Translations under genes and position numbers: made by a program | Notes under the pieces: model-generated | Seen by the model: only the letters and a program-made list of their open reading frames with translations | The model's database searches: none | Told to the model about the DNA's origin: nothing | DNA from: Pseudomonadota bacterium | Lineage (GTDB): Bacteria > Myxococcota_A > UBA796 > SXON01 | Length of the DNA stretch: 16,098 nt | Direction of reading: 5' to 3' | Assembly (NCBI GenBank): GCA_005776735.1 | Contig: SXOM01000063.1 | Span: forward strand, 1 to 16,098 | Shown here: positions 1 to 10,543 of the stretch, piece after piece | Layout of the letters: every line of letters starts with the position of its first letter | Position numbering within the stretch: the stretch's first letter is position 1

Positions 1-2316
<2,316 letters not shown>

Positions 2317-2323
2317 ACCGGGG

Positions 2324-2329
2324 CTCCTT
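2324..2329 (-). promoter_or_regulatory. Ribosome binding site of the activase gene
   Basis: On the minus strand AAGGAG lies seven bases before the ATG at 2316. It fixes the start of the activase, and the protein's first ASKHA motif begins only eight residues later. Confidence 0.7.
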
Positions 2330-2358
2330 CGCAGGCGGCCGGGTCGGACCGCCCTGCT

Positions 2359-2374
2359 GACTGACACGTCAGTC
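2359..2374. promoter_or_regulatory. Perfect inverted repeat, candidate TetR-family operator
   Basis: GACTGAC-AC-GTCAGTC is a perfect 7-bp inverted repeat with a two-base centre. It sits in the divergent intergenic region, 42 bp upstream of the activase start codon and about 220 bp upstream of the asparaginase-like gene. The size, the symmetry and the TGAC/GTCA half-sites fit operators bound by TetR-family dimers. A TetR gene is the second gene of the divergent operon. That this regulator binds here is an inference. I noticed no second copy in the window, but that was not an exhaustive search. Confidence 0.55.
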
Positions 2375-2582
2375 TAGTGGGGCGAGACTATGCCGCCCCG
2401 CGGACGAAGCAAGGCCGGGGATGGGATTTTACAACCGGTGGGCGGCGCCTGGATCCGGTCCCGAAGCGCGCCGAGGCGGGACGGCGCCGCGCTGCGAGGT
2501 GTGCGGCGCGCTGCGGCGCGCGGCGGCCTCGGCCGCCGACCGCGGACCGGTCGCGGCGCGCCGCCCGGATCGAGCTACATTC

Positions 2583-2586
2583 GGAG
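2583..2586 (+). promoter_or_regulatory. Ribosome binding site deciding the asparaginase-like start
   Basis: GGAG lies six bases before the ATG at 2593. The reading frame is open further upstream to 2377, but the upstream 72 codons are low-complexity Arg/Ala/Pro sequence with no family similarity. The family's first strand and TGGT motif start right after this ATG. Confidence 0.6.
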
Positions 2587-2592
2587 CCCTCG

Positions 2593-3582
2593 ATGCCGCA
2601 TCGCCCGCGAATTCGTGTCCTCTCCACCGGCGGCACGCTCGGCATGTTGCAGAGCGACCCCGGTCCGCTCGCCCCTTCGGCGGTCAGCGAGAACGTGTTG
2701 CGGTACGTCCAGGGCCTCGAGGCCGAGGTCGAGCTCTCCGCCGAAGCGTTGTGGACCCTCGACAGCTCCGACATGGGCCCCGCCCACTGGAGCGAGCTCG
2801 CCGAGGCGGTGGCCGCGCGCATCCACGAGGTCGACGGCATCGTGATCCTCCCCGGCACCGCCACGATGGCGTGGACGGCGGCGGCGTTGTCGTTCGCGCT
2901 GCGGGGCCTCCCCAAGCCGGTGGTGCTCACCGGGGCCCAGCGGCCGATCGCCTGGGTGCGCTCCGACGCGCGTAGCAACGTCGTCCACAGCGCGTTGTGC
3001 GCGGGGATGGACCTCCCCGAGGTCTCGGTCTTCTTCGGGCGCTGGTTGTTCCGGGGCAACCGCTGCACCAAGACCAGCGTGCAGAGCTACGAAGCGTTCG
3101 AGTCGCCGGACTGCCCGCCGCTGGTCGAGATGGGGGTCGAGGTGCAGCGCATCGAGCCGGTGCGGCGGCCGGCGCAGCCGTTCTCGGTCGACGCCCGCTT
3201 CGAGCCCCGGGTGGTCGTCGTCCCGGTCGTGCCGGGCTCGGACGGTGCGCTCCTGGATGCGGCGGTGGCGGGTGGTGCGCGCGGGGTCGTGGTGCAGGGG
3301 TTCGGCTCGGGGAACGTGCCCCAGGCGCGGTGGCCGGCGGCGATCGCGCGCGCCGCGGCGGCGGGGGTCGGGGTGGTGATGCACAGCCAGTGCCTGCGTG
3401 GTCACGTCGAGCTCGGCGCCTACGAGGGCGGTCGCGCCGCGCTCGACGCGGGCGCGATGGCGGCGGGCTCGATGACGCTGGAGTGCGCGGCGGTCAAGCT
3501 CATGCACGGCCTCGGCGTGGGGCTCGGCGGCCCCGCGCTCGCCGCGTGGTACCACGCCGACCAGGCCGGGGAGGGCGCCTGA
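2593..3582 (+). CDS. Type I (cytoplasmic) L-asparaginase-like protein lacking the catalytic Asp
   Basis: Type I asparaginases hydrolyse L-asparagine to aspartate and ammonia in the cytoplasm. This 329-residue protein has the family's usual length and order of motifs: LSTGGTLGM (10-18) with nucleophile candidate T12, LDSSDM (56-61), a second active-site segment at 86-92, TGAQRP, RGNRCTK with K160, FGSGNVPQ and SQCLRGHVELGAY. In family members the second segment reads GTDT, where Thr and Asp join the nucleophilic Thr and the Lys in catalysis. Here it reads PGTATM, so T89 is kept but the Asp position is A90 (codon GCC). Ordinary asparaginase activity is therefore doubtful. It may be a sensor, a structural homologue, or an enzyme for another reaction. 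There is no signal peptide. It is the first gene of a four-gene operon; its TGA overlaps the ATG of the TetR gene (TGATG). Confidence 0.88.
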   Translation: MPHRPRIRVLSTGGTLGMLQSDPGPLAPSAVSENVLRYVQGLEAEVELSAEALWTLDSSDMGPAHWSELAEAVAARIHEVDGIVILPGTATMAWTAAALSFALRGLPKPVVLTGAQRPIAWVRSDARSNVVHSALCAGMDLPEVSVFFGRWLFRGNRCTKTSVQSYEAFESPDCPPLVEMGVEVQRIEPVRRPAQPFSVDARFEPRVVVVPVVPGSDGALLDAAVAGGARGVVVQGFGSGNVPQARWPAAIARAAAAGVGVVMHSQCLRGHVELGAYEGGRAALDAGAMAAGSMTLECAAVKLMHGLGVGLGGPALAAWYHADQAGEGA

Positions 3583-4181
3583 TGGCCCGCGCCGCGCCGC
3601 TCACGCCGGCCGAGCGCCGCACCACGCTGTTGGTGGCGGCGCGCGCGGTCTTCGCCGACCGGGGCTACCACCGCGCCTCGGTGGCCGACCTCATCGAGGC
3701 CGCCGGCGTCGCGCGGGGCACCTTCTACCACCACTTCGAGTCCAAGCGCGATGTCTTCGCGGCGGTGCTCGGGGCGCTGATGCTCGACGTGGTCGCGTCG
3801 GTCGCCCCGATCGACGTCACCGGCGACGTGGCGGCCCAGGTGCACGCGAACCTGCGCGCCATCACGCGGGCGTTCGCCGCCGAGGGCGACGCGGTGCGCA
3901 TCCTGTTCACCGACGCCCAGTCCGTCGACGCCGACGGGGAGCAGGCGTTGGCCGCGTTCTACGCGCACGCGCTGGCGCGGGTGGAGCGGGCGCTGTCGAC
4001 CGGCCAGGCCCTCGGGATCGTGCGCCCGGGCGAAACGCGGCAGGCCGCGCGCTGCCTGCTCGGCCTGCTCAAGGAGCCGGTGATGCAGGCCCGCCTCGCG
4101 CACGAGCCGCTCGACGCCGACGCGGTCGCGGGCGCGATCTTCGGCCTGTTGACGCACGGCCTCCTGGTAGACCCGACGTAG
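3582..4181 (+). CDS. TetR/AcrR-family transcriptional regulator
   Basis: TetR-type regulators bind palindromic operators as dimers and release them on binding a small ligand. This 199-residue protein has the usual length. Its N-terminal helix-turn-helix is clear: a first helix around residues 11-25 (TTLLVAARAVFADRGYH), then VADLIEAAGVARGTFYHHF (34-52) followed by the conserved ESKRDVFAAVL. The C-terminal ligand domain is variable and I cannot name a ligand. The start overlaps the stop of the asparaginase-like gene by one base, and a strong GGGGAGGG lies six bases upstream (3568-3575). The next gene starts directly after its TAG. The likely target is the palindrome at 2359-2374, giving autoregulation of the operon and possibly control of the divergent activase. 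That assignment is inferred from position only. Confidence 0.92.
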   Translation: MARAAPLTPAERRTTLLVAARAVFADRGYHRASVADLIEAAGVARGTFYHHFESKRDVFAAVLGALMLDVVASVAPIDVTGDVAAQVHANLRAITRAFAAEGDAVRILFTDAQSVDADGEQALAAFYAHALARVERALSTGQALGIVRPGETRQAARCLLGLLKEPVMQARLAHEPLDADAVAGAIFGLLTHGLLVDPT

Positions 4182-5828
4182 ATGGCGCGGCGCGTCGAGC
4201 TGCTCGTCCTGGGGCTGATCGTCGGGGTGGTGCTCGTGCAGCAGTGGCGCTTCGGGGTCCAGAGCGCGGGGCCGCAGTTGGTCACCGACGACCACGCGGT
4301 CGCCCGCCTGACCGCGGCGATGCACGCGAGCATCACGCGCGGGGTGCCCTACGACCCGATGCGGCTGGCGGCGACGCCATACCCGCCGTTCGGCCCGTGG
4401 CTCGGCGCCGTGGTCGCGGTCGTCCTCCCCGGGGACCCGGTGCGCGCGATGTTGCACGCGCAGGACCTGCTCCTGGCGTTGATGGTCCCCGCCACGTGGG
4501 CCGCGGTCCGCGCGCGGCTCGGCCCGGCGTTGGCCCTGGGGGTGGCGGCGCTGGTGCCGTTCTACGCCGCGTTCTGGACGATTCACGCGCAGTTCTTCCT
4601 CGAGGTGCAGCAGGGGTTCGCGCTGGTGCTCGTGCTCGCGGCGTGGGGGGCGTCTGACGGGCTGCGGCGCCTGTGGGGCGCGGCGGCTTTCGGCCTGGCG
4701 TTGGGAATCGGGCTGTTGACGAAGTTCAGCTTCGTGTTCTTCGCGGCGGCGCCGGCGGTGATGGCGGTCGCGTATGTGGCGACCGGGCTCGTCCGCGCCG
4801 GACCGTGGCGCGCGGTGGTCTTCGCGGCGGCCGTGCTGGCGGGGGCGGGGCCCATCGCGGGGGCCTCTGGGCACGTCGCGGGTGCGCTCGGGTTGGCCGC
4901 CGTCGCCGCCTTCGGCCTGGGGGTGGCGGTGTGGCGCGCGGCGGCCCCCGACGCGCGCGCGGTGGGGCTCCGCGTCCTGGTCGTGGTGGCCACCACCGCG
5001 GCGGTGGCGGCGCCCTGGTACCTGCGCCACCTCGAGGTCCTGCGGGTCTTCTTCGCGCAGAACCTCGCCGGCGGCTTCGACGGGGAGGTGTTCCCCGTCG
5101 CCGAGATCTGGTGGGCCCTGCCCGGCTTCCTGGCGCGTGGGGTGCTCGACGACGTCGCGGGGGGGCTCTTCCTGGTCGGTGCGGTCCGCGTCCTCTTCGA
5201 CCCTCGCGCCAGCACCGGCCGACTTGCGTTGGCGATGGTCGTGGCGGGCGTGGTGTGCCTGACGGTCTTGCCGTACCGCACGCCGCGCTACCTCTTCCCC
5301 CTCGCGGGACCGGCGCTCGTCGTGGCCGGCCACGCGTTCGGGGGGCCGCTCGTGCTGCGCACCGTCGTCGGGGCGGCGCTCCTGGCCTGGGGCGTCTGGT
5401 TGCAGGTGTCGTGGGGCTACGCGACGCGGTGGGAGCGGTGGTGGACCACCGTGTTCGAGCAGCCCCCGAACAGCCTGGTCACGCGGCAGCAGCTCCGGGA
5501 CTACCTGTCCGCTCCGGTGCTCCGCTTGCGCCTGTACGCCGCGCCGCCCATCTTCGGGCGGGGGCTCACCACGCCGGCGATGTTCCGCCGCGTCGTCGCG
5601 GCCGTCGACCTCGCCGCCGTCGAGACGATCAGCGTGTCCCTGCGTCGGCCCGACTCCTGCCCGCGGCTCGCGCTGGAGCTGGCGGCGGCGGGGGCCAACC
5701 CCTACCTGACGTGCGTGGAGCGGGGTGAGCTCGTCGTGTCTCCCGCGGGGCAGCTCCCGTCGGGCTGGACGTCGGTGCACCGCGACGGCGCCGTCGAGTT
5801 CGGGCTGGCGTCGGGGCCGGCCCGATGA
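4182..5828 (+). CDS. GT-C superfamily membrane glycosyltransferase (GT39/ArnT-like)
   Basis: GT-C enzymes move a sugar from a polyprenyl-phosphate carrier to lipid, glycan or protein on the outer side of the inner membrane. The 548-residue protein begins with a membrane segment (about 5-20). The first outer loop has the acidic pair D36-D37 (VTDDHAV), the position of the catalytic Asp in this superfamily, followed by YPPF (67-70), usual in ArnT/PMT-like proteins. Further marks are GLLTKFS (177-183), APWYLRH (277-283) and YRTPRYLFPL (365-374), set among about ten hydrophobic segments. The last 120 or so residues are a soluble tail. The start codon touches the TetR stop codon and has no clear ribosome site, so translational coupling is likely. 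The acceptor and sugar are unknown. The downstream gene overlaps its stop (ATGA). Confidence 0.85.
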   Translation: MARRVELLVLGLIVGVVLVQQWRFGVQSAGPQLVTDDHAVARLTAAMHASITRGVPYDPMRLAATPYPPFGPWLGAVVAVVLPGDPVRAMLHAQDLLLALMVPATWAAVRARLGPALALGVAALVPFYAAFWTIHAQFFLEVQQGFALVLVLAAWGASDGLRRLWGAAAFGLALGIGLLTKFSFVFFAAAPAVMAVAYVATGLVRAGPWRAVVFAAAVLAGAGPIAGASGHVAGALGLAAVAAFGLGVAVWRAAAPDARAVGLRVLVVVATTAAVAAPWYLRHLEVLRVFFAQNLAGGFDGEVFPVAEIWWALPGFLARGVLDDVAGGLFLVGAVRVLFDPRASTGRLALAMVVAGVVCLTVLPYRTPRYLFPLAGPALVVAGHAFGGPLVLRTVVGAALLAWGVWLQVSWGYATRWERWWTTVFEQPPNSLVTRQQLRDYLSAPVLRLRLYAAPPIFGRGLTTPAMFRRVVAAVDLAAVETISVSLRRPDSCPRLALELAAAGANPYLTCVERGELVVSPAGQLPSGWTSVHRDGAVEFGLASGPAR

Positions 5829-6433
5829 TCGCGGTGTGGGTGCTGGCCGCGTGCGTGCCGCCGCCGTCGCCCGTCGGCGGCGGCGCGATCACGCTCGACG
5901 CCTCGGCTGCGGGCGACGCCGACCTGCGCTGGTACGACGTCGCGGGCCACGACGTCCGGACGCTCCGCGAATCGTTGCGCACGGAGGCCCCTCGCAACGA
6001 CCTCGACGAGCCGACGCTCGGCCGCACCCAGTGGAGCGCGACGTGGCGTTGGGAAGGCGCCGGCGAGCCGTGCGCGGTGGAGTCGGTGCACGTCGACCTG
6101 TCCCTGGTGGTGTGGTTGCCCCGGTGGACGCCGGGACCGGGCGCCGACCCGGCCCTCATCCGTCGGTGGCGCGACTACCTGCGGGCGCTCCTGGGCCACG
6201 AGCTCGGCCACGTGGAGCTGGTGCGGGAGCAGGTCGAGGTCCTGGAGGACCTCCTCGCCGAGGCGTCATGCGCTGACGTGGACACCGTGGGCCGCGTTGG
6301 CGTCGAGGCCATCGAGGACCTGAACCTCGCCTACGACGCGCACACCGGCCACGGCCGCGACCAGGGTGCGCGCTTCTGGACCGCGCCGGAGTGGGGGGCC
6401 GAGGTGGAGGACACGGCGCCCTGGGCTCCGTGA
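5825..6433 (+). CDS. DUF922-type predicted secreted zinc protease, probable lipoprotein
   Basis: The 202-residue protein has LLGHELGHVELV (122-133), whose HExxH-type core HELGH (125-129) would bind zinc, and a C-terminal YDAHTGHGRDQGARF (170-184). Together these are the hallmark of DUF922 proteins, annotated as predicted secreted Zn-dependent proteases; no substrate is known. The N-terminus MIAVWVLAAC is a very short hydrophobic stretch ending in LAAC, a plausible lipobox with C10 as the lipidated residue. It lacks positive charges, as do the other short lipoprotein signals in this window. Its ATG overlaps the glycosyltransferase TGA (ATGA), so it ends the four-gene operon. Its own stop is one base from the stop of the convergent gene. 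Enzymatic activity is inferred from the motif only. Confidence 0.85.
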   Translation: MIAVWVLAACVPPPSPVGGGAITLDASAAGDADLRWYDVAGHDVRTLRESLRTEAPRNDLDEPTLGRTQWSATWRWEGAGEPCAVESVHVDLSLVVWLPRWTPGPGADPALIRRWRDYLRALLGHELGHVELVREQVEVLEDLLAEASCADVDTVGRVGVEAIEDLNLAYDAHTGHGRDQGARFWTAPEWGAEVEDTAPWAP

Positions 6434-6434
6434 A

Positions 6435-7691
<1,257 letters not shown>

Positions 7692-7713
7692 CGCCATCGC
7701 CTAACGCGAGCCC

Positions 7714-10260
7714 CTACATGCCGTAGAGCCACGCCGCGCCCGCGGAGCTGCCATACCCGGGGGCCGACATCAGCACCGTCTCGGTGCCGAGCCCCAGGGC
7801 GTCGCCCACGGCGTACACCAGCGTGTACTCGTACGAACTCGGCGTCGCGTTCGGGTTCTGCAGCGCCGCCTCGGCGTCGCTCTCGACGGTGTAGCTGCCG
7901 GCCAGCGGGCCGTACAGCACGTAGGCGGCGCCGGAGGCGTCGTCGTAGGTGCCGAGGAGCAGCTCCTCCGCGCCGTCGCCGTCGAGGTCGACCGAGTCGA
8001 CGGACTGCGGGAAGCTCGAGCTGGACGAGGTGCCTACCGAAGCGACCGCGACGCTCGTCACGTCCCCGGAGACGACGGTGTCCAACAGGTACACGCGCCC
8101 GCCGCCCGACCACGACTGCGCGATCCACACGAAGTCGTCGAGGCCGTCGCCGGAGATGTCGCCCAGCACCTCACACCCTTCGTAGCTGCTTCCGCTGGTG
8201 TTCACCGTCGCGGCCGCATCGCTGTCGACGGTGCCGATCCCGATGGTGTCGAAGATCCACAGCCTCGTCGCCGCCTGCGTCACCACCTCGTCGATGCCGT
8301 CGCCCGTCAGGTCGCCGCCGCTCGCGAGCCCCCCGAAGCTCCCCGCCACGGTGGCGGTGTACCCCGACGTGCCGAGCCAGACGTTGCTGTAGGTGAACGC
8401 CGGATCGGCCGGCTCGTAGGCGTAGATCATCGAGGTGCTCAGGTTGCCGAGCACCTCGGGCGTTCCGTCGCCGTCGATGTCGCCGACCGCACCGTCGGGC
8501 ATGGAGTAGTACATGTTCGCGGAGAAGCGGGGGTAGAACAGGTCGGTCGGCGCCACCGGCCCGAACGCCACGCAGAGCGACCCGTCGTAGTAGGTGCCGT
8601 AGCTGCCTTCGCACGGCCACATGGCGAGGTCGTCGTAGCCGTCCGCGTTGAAGTCGACGTCGGCCCACAGTCCGCGCGCCGCGATGCCGGGCACACCGCC
8701 CGCGTCGGCGAACGTGGCGTAGGGGGTGCTCGTGGAGGAGACCGGCCCCGCGTACAGGTGCAGCTCGTCGGCCGACGCCCCGACCACCAGGAGGTCGTCC
8801 TGGCCGTCGCCGGTGAGGTCACCTGCGGCCGCGCTCCAGCCGAACCCTTCGGCGGCGGTGCCGTTGAGGAGCGCCGCGTCCGCGTCCGCCGTCGTGTAGG
8901 TCCCCGAAAAGCAGGCGGACGCCCGCCCGTCGCAGTCTTCGTCCACCGCGTCGCCGCACACCTCGACCTCGGCCGGGTTCGCGCCGGCGTCGGTGTCGTC
9001 GCAGTCGGTCGCATCGGTGACCCGGCCCGCCGGCAAGCACGAGTGGGTGGGGGTGGCCGCGTCGCCGTACCCGTCGCCGGCGGCAGCGTCGTAGTGGTCG
9101 ACCGCATCGGCGGCGTCGGCCTCGTCGGTGGTGCCGTCGCAGTCTTCGTCGGCGCCGCCGCACGACTCCACGCCCGCCGGGCTCACGCCGGCGTCGGTGT
9201 CGTCGCAGTCGGTGTCGTCCGCGACGGTGCCGGCGGGGGCGGTGCACGCGGTCTGGCTCGCCGCGGCGTCGCCGTAGCTGTCGCCGTCGTCGTCGTCGTA
9301 CCAGGTGCTCGCGTCGCTGGCGTCGGCTTCGTCGGTGGTGCCGTCGCAGTCTTCGTCGGCGCCGCCGCACACCTCGAGGTCGCCCGGGCTCACCGCGGCG
9401 TCGCTGTCGTCGCAGTCGCCGCCGAGCGCAGCGTAGTCCGCCGGCACGCTGCACTCGAGCGTCGTGGACCCATCCAGCCCATAGCCGTCGCCGTCGCGGT
9501 CCAGGTACCAGGTGGTGCGGTCGGTCGCGCTCTCGTCGACGTTGGTGTCGCAGTCGTCGTCGACCTCGTTGCACCGCTCGTCGGCGCCGGGGTGCACCTC
9601 CGGGTCCAGGTCGTCGCAGTCGGAGGCATCGAACAGCCACCCCCCGCCTTCGTCGCACGCGAACGACGGGGTCATCGCGTCGCCGTACCCGTCGGCGTCG
9701 ACGTCGGCGTAGACCACCTCCGGGTCGGTGGCTCCCGCGGTGGGGTCGCCGTCGCAGTCGCGGTCGACGTCGTCGCACGACTCCTCGGCGTCGGGGTGGA
9801 TGCTGGCCACGCCGTCGTCGCAGTCGCCGGGGAGCGCGTACCCCTCGGGCTGATCGCAGGCGAGCTGCGTGGCCCCGGCGGGGTCGCCCCAGCCGTCGCC
9901 GTCGAGGTCGCGGGTCCAGGTCGTCGGGTCCTCGGGCTCGTCGTCGGCCACGCCGTCGCAGTCCTGATCGACGTCGTCGCACACCTCGACGGCGCTCGGG
10001 TGGCGGGACGCGTCGGCGTCGTCGCAGTCGCCGGCGCTTCCCACGTAGCCGAACGGCGCCTCGCACGAGCGCACGTGGGCCTCGGTGAGCCCGGCACCAT
10101 CGCCGTCGCCGTCGTAGTACCAGTCCACTTCGCACGAGGTGTCCGCGGTCTCGCCGGTCTCGGCGGTGTCGACCCCGGAGTCGCCGCTGTCCGACGTGTC
10201 GCTCTTGCCCGTGTCGCGTTCGGCCGTGGCGCAGCCGTACAGCCAGAGGAGGGTCAGCAT
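7714..10260 (-). CDS. Lipoprotein with six MopE-type metal-binding repeats and an FG-GAP beta-propeller
   Basis: The 848-residue protein starts with MLTLLWLYGC, a short lipoprotein signal with lipobox LYGC (C10), then a D/T/S-rich linker (11-42). Residues 47-445 hold six repeats of about 65-70 residues with the pattern D-x-DGDGYGD ... C ... DCDD ... E-x-C ... D-x-DCDG. This is the Cys/Asp-rich motif annotated as putative metal-binding in MopE-like surface proteins. Repeats 1-3 have HP after DCDD (RHP, IHP, VHP); repeats 4-6 have SP or NP instead. Repeat 6 has a decayed first loop (DAAAGDGYGD). Residues from about 455 to the end form FG-GAP blades (GDLTGDGQDD, VDFNADGYDD, GDIDGDGTPE, GDLTGDGIDE, GDISGDGLDD, VDLDGDGAEE and a weak last one), fitting seven blades. 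No clear ribosome site precedes the ATG. Bound metal and partner are unknown. Confidence 0.88.
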   Translation of the reverse strand: MLTLLWLYGCATAERDTGKSDTSDSGDSGVDTAETGETADTSCEVDWYYDGDGDGAGLTEAHVRSCEAPFGYVGSAGDCDDADASRHPSAVEVCDDVDQDCDGVADDEPEDPTTWTRDLDGDGWGDPAGATQLACDQPEGYALPGDCDDGVASIHPDAEESCDDVDRDCDGDPTAGATDPEVVYADVDADGYGDAMTPSFACDEGGGWLFDASDCDDLDPEVHPGADERCNEVDDDCDTNVDESATDRTTWYLDRDGDGYGLDGSTTLECSVPADYAALGGDCDDSDAAVSPGDLEVCGGADEDCDGTTDEADASDASTWYDDDDGDSYGDAAASQTACTAPAGTVADDTDCDDTDAGVSPAGVESCGGADEDCDGTTDEADAADAVDHYDAAAGDGYGDAATPTHSCLPAGRVTDATDCDDTDAGANPAEVEVCGDAVDEDCDGRASACFSGTYTTADADAALLNGTAAEGFGWSAAAGDLTGDGQDDLLVVGASADELHLYAGPVSSTSTPYATFADAGGVPGIAARGLWADVDFNADGYDDLAMWPCEGSYGTYYDGSLCVAFGPVAPTDLFYPRFSANMYYSMPDGAVGDIDGDGTPEVLGNLSTSMIYAYEPADPAFTYSNVWLGTSGYTATVAGSFGGLASGGDLTGDGIDEVVTQAATRLWIFDTIGIGTVDSDAAATVNTSGSSYEGCEVLGDISGDGLDDFVWIAQSWSGGGRVYLLDTVVSGDVTSVAVASVGTSSSSSFPQSVDSVDLDGDGAEELLLGTYDDASGAAYVLYGPLAGSYTVESDAEAALQNPNATPSSYEYTLVYAVGDALGLGTETVLMSAPGYGSSAGAAWLYGM
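9112..9163 (-). repeat. Copy 1 of near-identical 52-bp segment in the MopE repeat array
   Basis: This segment is identical to 9319-9370 except for one base (9121 versus 9328). The copies are 207 bp apart, exactly 69 codons or one protein repeat. They encode the GGADEDCDGTTDEADA segment of repeats 4 and 5. The near identity at silent positions points to recent duplication or gene conversion within the array. Confidence 0.85.
9319..9370 (-). repeat. Copy 2 of near-identical 52-bp segment in the MopE repeat array
   Basis: Partner of the segment at 9112-9163, one mismatch over 52 bp. Such direct repeats could drive gain or loss of a whole 69-residue repeat by recombination, and could also collapse in short-read assembly. 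Confidence 0.85.
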
Positions 10261-10429
10261 CGTCGTGGCATAACCGGAGCAATTGAGGGCGGCGCGCCGG
10301 GACCGTCCCGAGCGCGGCTGACGCCGCTCGCGGCGTTGGCGTGCGCGCGCCGCGGCGCGCTCGCAAAGTTCCCGTCAACCCGCGCGACTCCTCGTCGTGT
10401 CGGATACCCTGTTCGCACATCCGGGTGCG
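10261..10429. promoter_or_regulatory. Divergent intergenic region between the two surface-protein operons
   Basis: These 169 bp should contain the promoters for the minus-strand lipoprotein pair and the plus-strand secreted-protein pair. The stretch around 10320-10365 is extremely GC-rich with overlapping short palindromes (GCGCGC, CCGCGG). Minus strand TTGACG with an adjacent GGAACTTT (around 10365-10378) resembles -35 elements, but no matching -10 is visible. GGATACCCT near 10401-10409 is a weak -10 candidate on the plus strand. None of these is firm. Confidence 0.3.
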
Positions 10430-10543
10430 ATGATGCGCAGTTGGCTCGACTTTCTTGGTCGTTCGATGATTACGGCGGTTGGAATCGCACTTCTCGGGGG
10501 GGGCGGCGCGTGCGGCATGCCTGATGTCCGACCTGGACGGTGA
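10430..10543 (+). CDS. Signal-peptide reading frame of the large secreted protein, cut off by a frameshift
   Basis: From the paired ATG codons at 10430 and 10433 this frame encodes MMRSWLDFLGR, then a hydrophobic stretch SMITAVGIALLGG: a typical signal peptide with a charged start and a membrane-spanning core. As given, the frame passes through a run of eight Gs (10496-10503) and ends at TGA 10541-10543 after 37 residues. With seven Gs it would join the long frame below and read on as ALLGGAARAACLMSDLDGDG, with a possible cleavage after ARA. It is therefore most likely the true 5' end of the next gene, not a separate peptide. A ribosome site is not clear (GGGTG six bases upstream at best). 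Confidence 0.65.
   Translation: MMRSWLDFLGRSMITAVGIALLGGGGACGMPDVRPGR

Larger units (their letters stand above)
2317..2592. promoter_or_regulatory. Divergent intergenic region between activase and asparaginase-like operon
   Basis: These 276 bp should hold the promoters for both directions. Besides the operator-like palindrome at 2359-2374 there is a 6-bp inverted repeat, GGGGCG (2379-2384) with CGCCCC (2394-2399), separated by nine bases. An A/T-rich patch around 2425-2435 (GATTTTACAAC) stands out in very GC-rich DNA and includes TTTACA, close to a -35 element, but no convincing -10 follows it. A compact palindrome of two 8-bp arms and a two-base centre lies at 2521-2538 (CGGCGGCC, TC, GGCCGCCG) and may form a hairpin in the leader. 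Promoter positions are not resolved. Confidence 0.4.

Noticed and set aside
2377..2592. In-frame N-terminal extension of the asparaginase-like protein
   Set aside because: The upstream codons encode low-complexity basic sequence. Family similarity and a ribosome site support ATG 2593.
3420..5780. Long minus-strand open frame of 786 codons across the TetR and glycosyltransferase genes
   Set aside because: It is an Arg/Pro/His-rich antisense shadow created by high third-position GC. The plus-strand frames have recognisable domains and coupled start/stop junctions.
8900..10150. Regularly spaced short repeats resembling a CRISPR array
   Set aside because: The period is about 200-210 bp and follows the 65-70-residue protein repeats in one intact reading frame. 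Repeats are imperfect and no spacers of normal size or cas genes are present.
8758..10524. Plus-strand open frame of 588 codons opposite the MopE-repeat lipoprotein
   Set aside because: It is Val/Ala/Gly-rich periodic sequence that mirrors the repeats of the minus-strand gene. No signal, domain or ribosome site of its own.
10430..10543. A separate 37-residue lipopeptide gene
   Set aside because: Its end GGGGAC is a poor lipobox, and it runs straight into the body frame if one G is removed. A broken signal peptide is the simpler reading.
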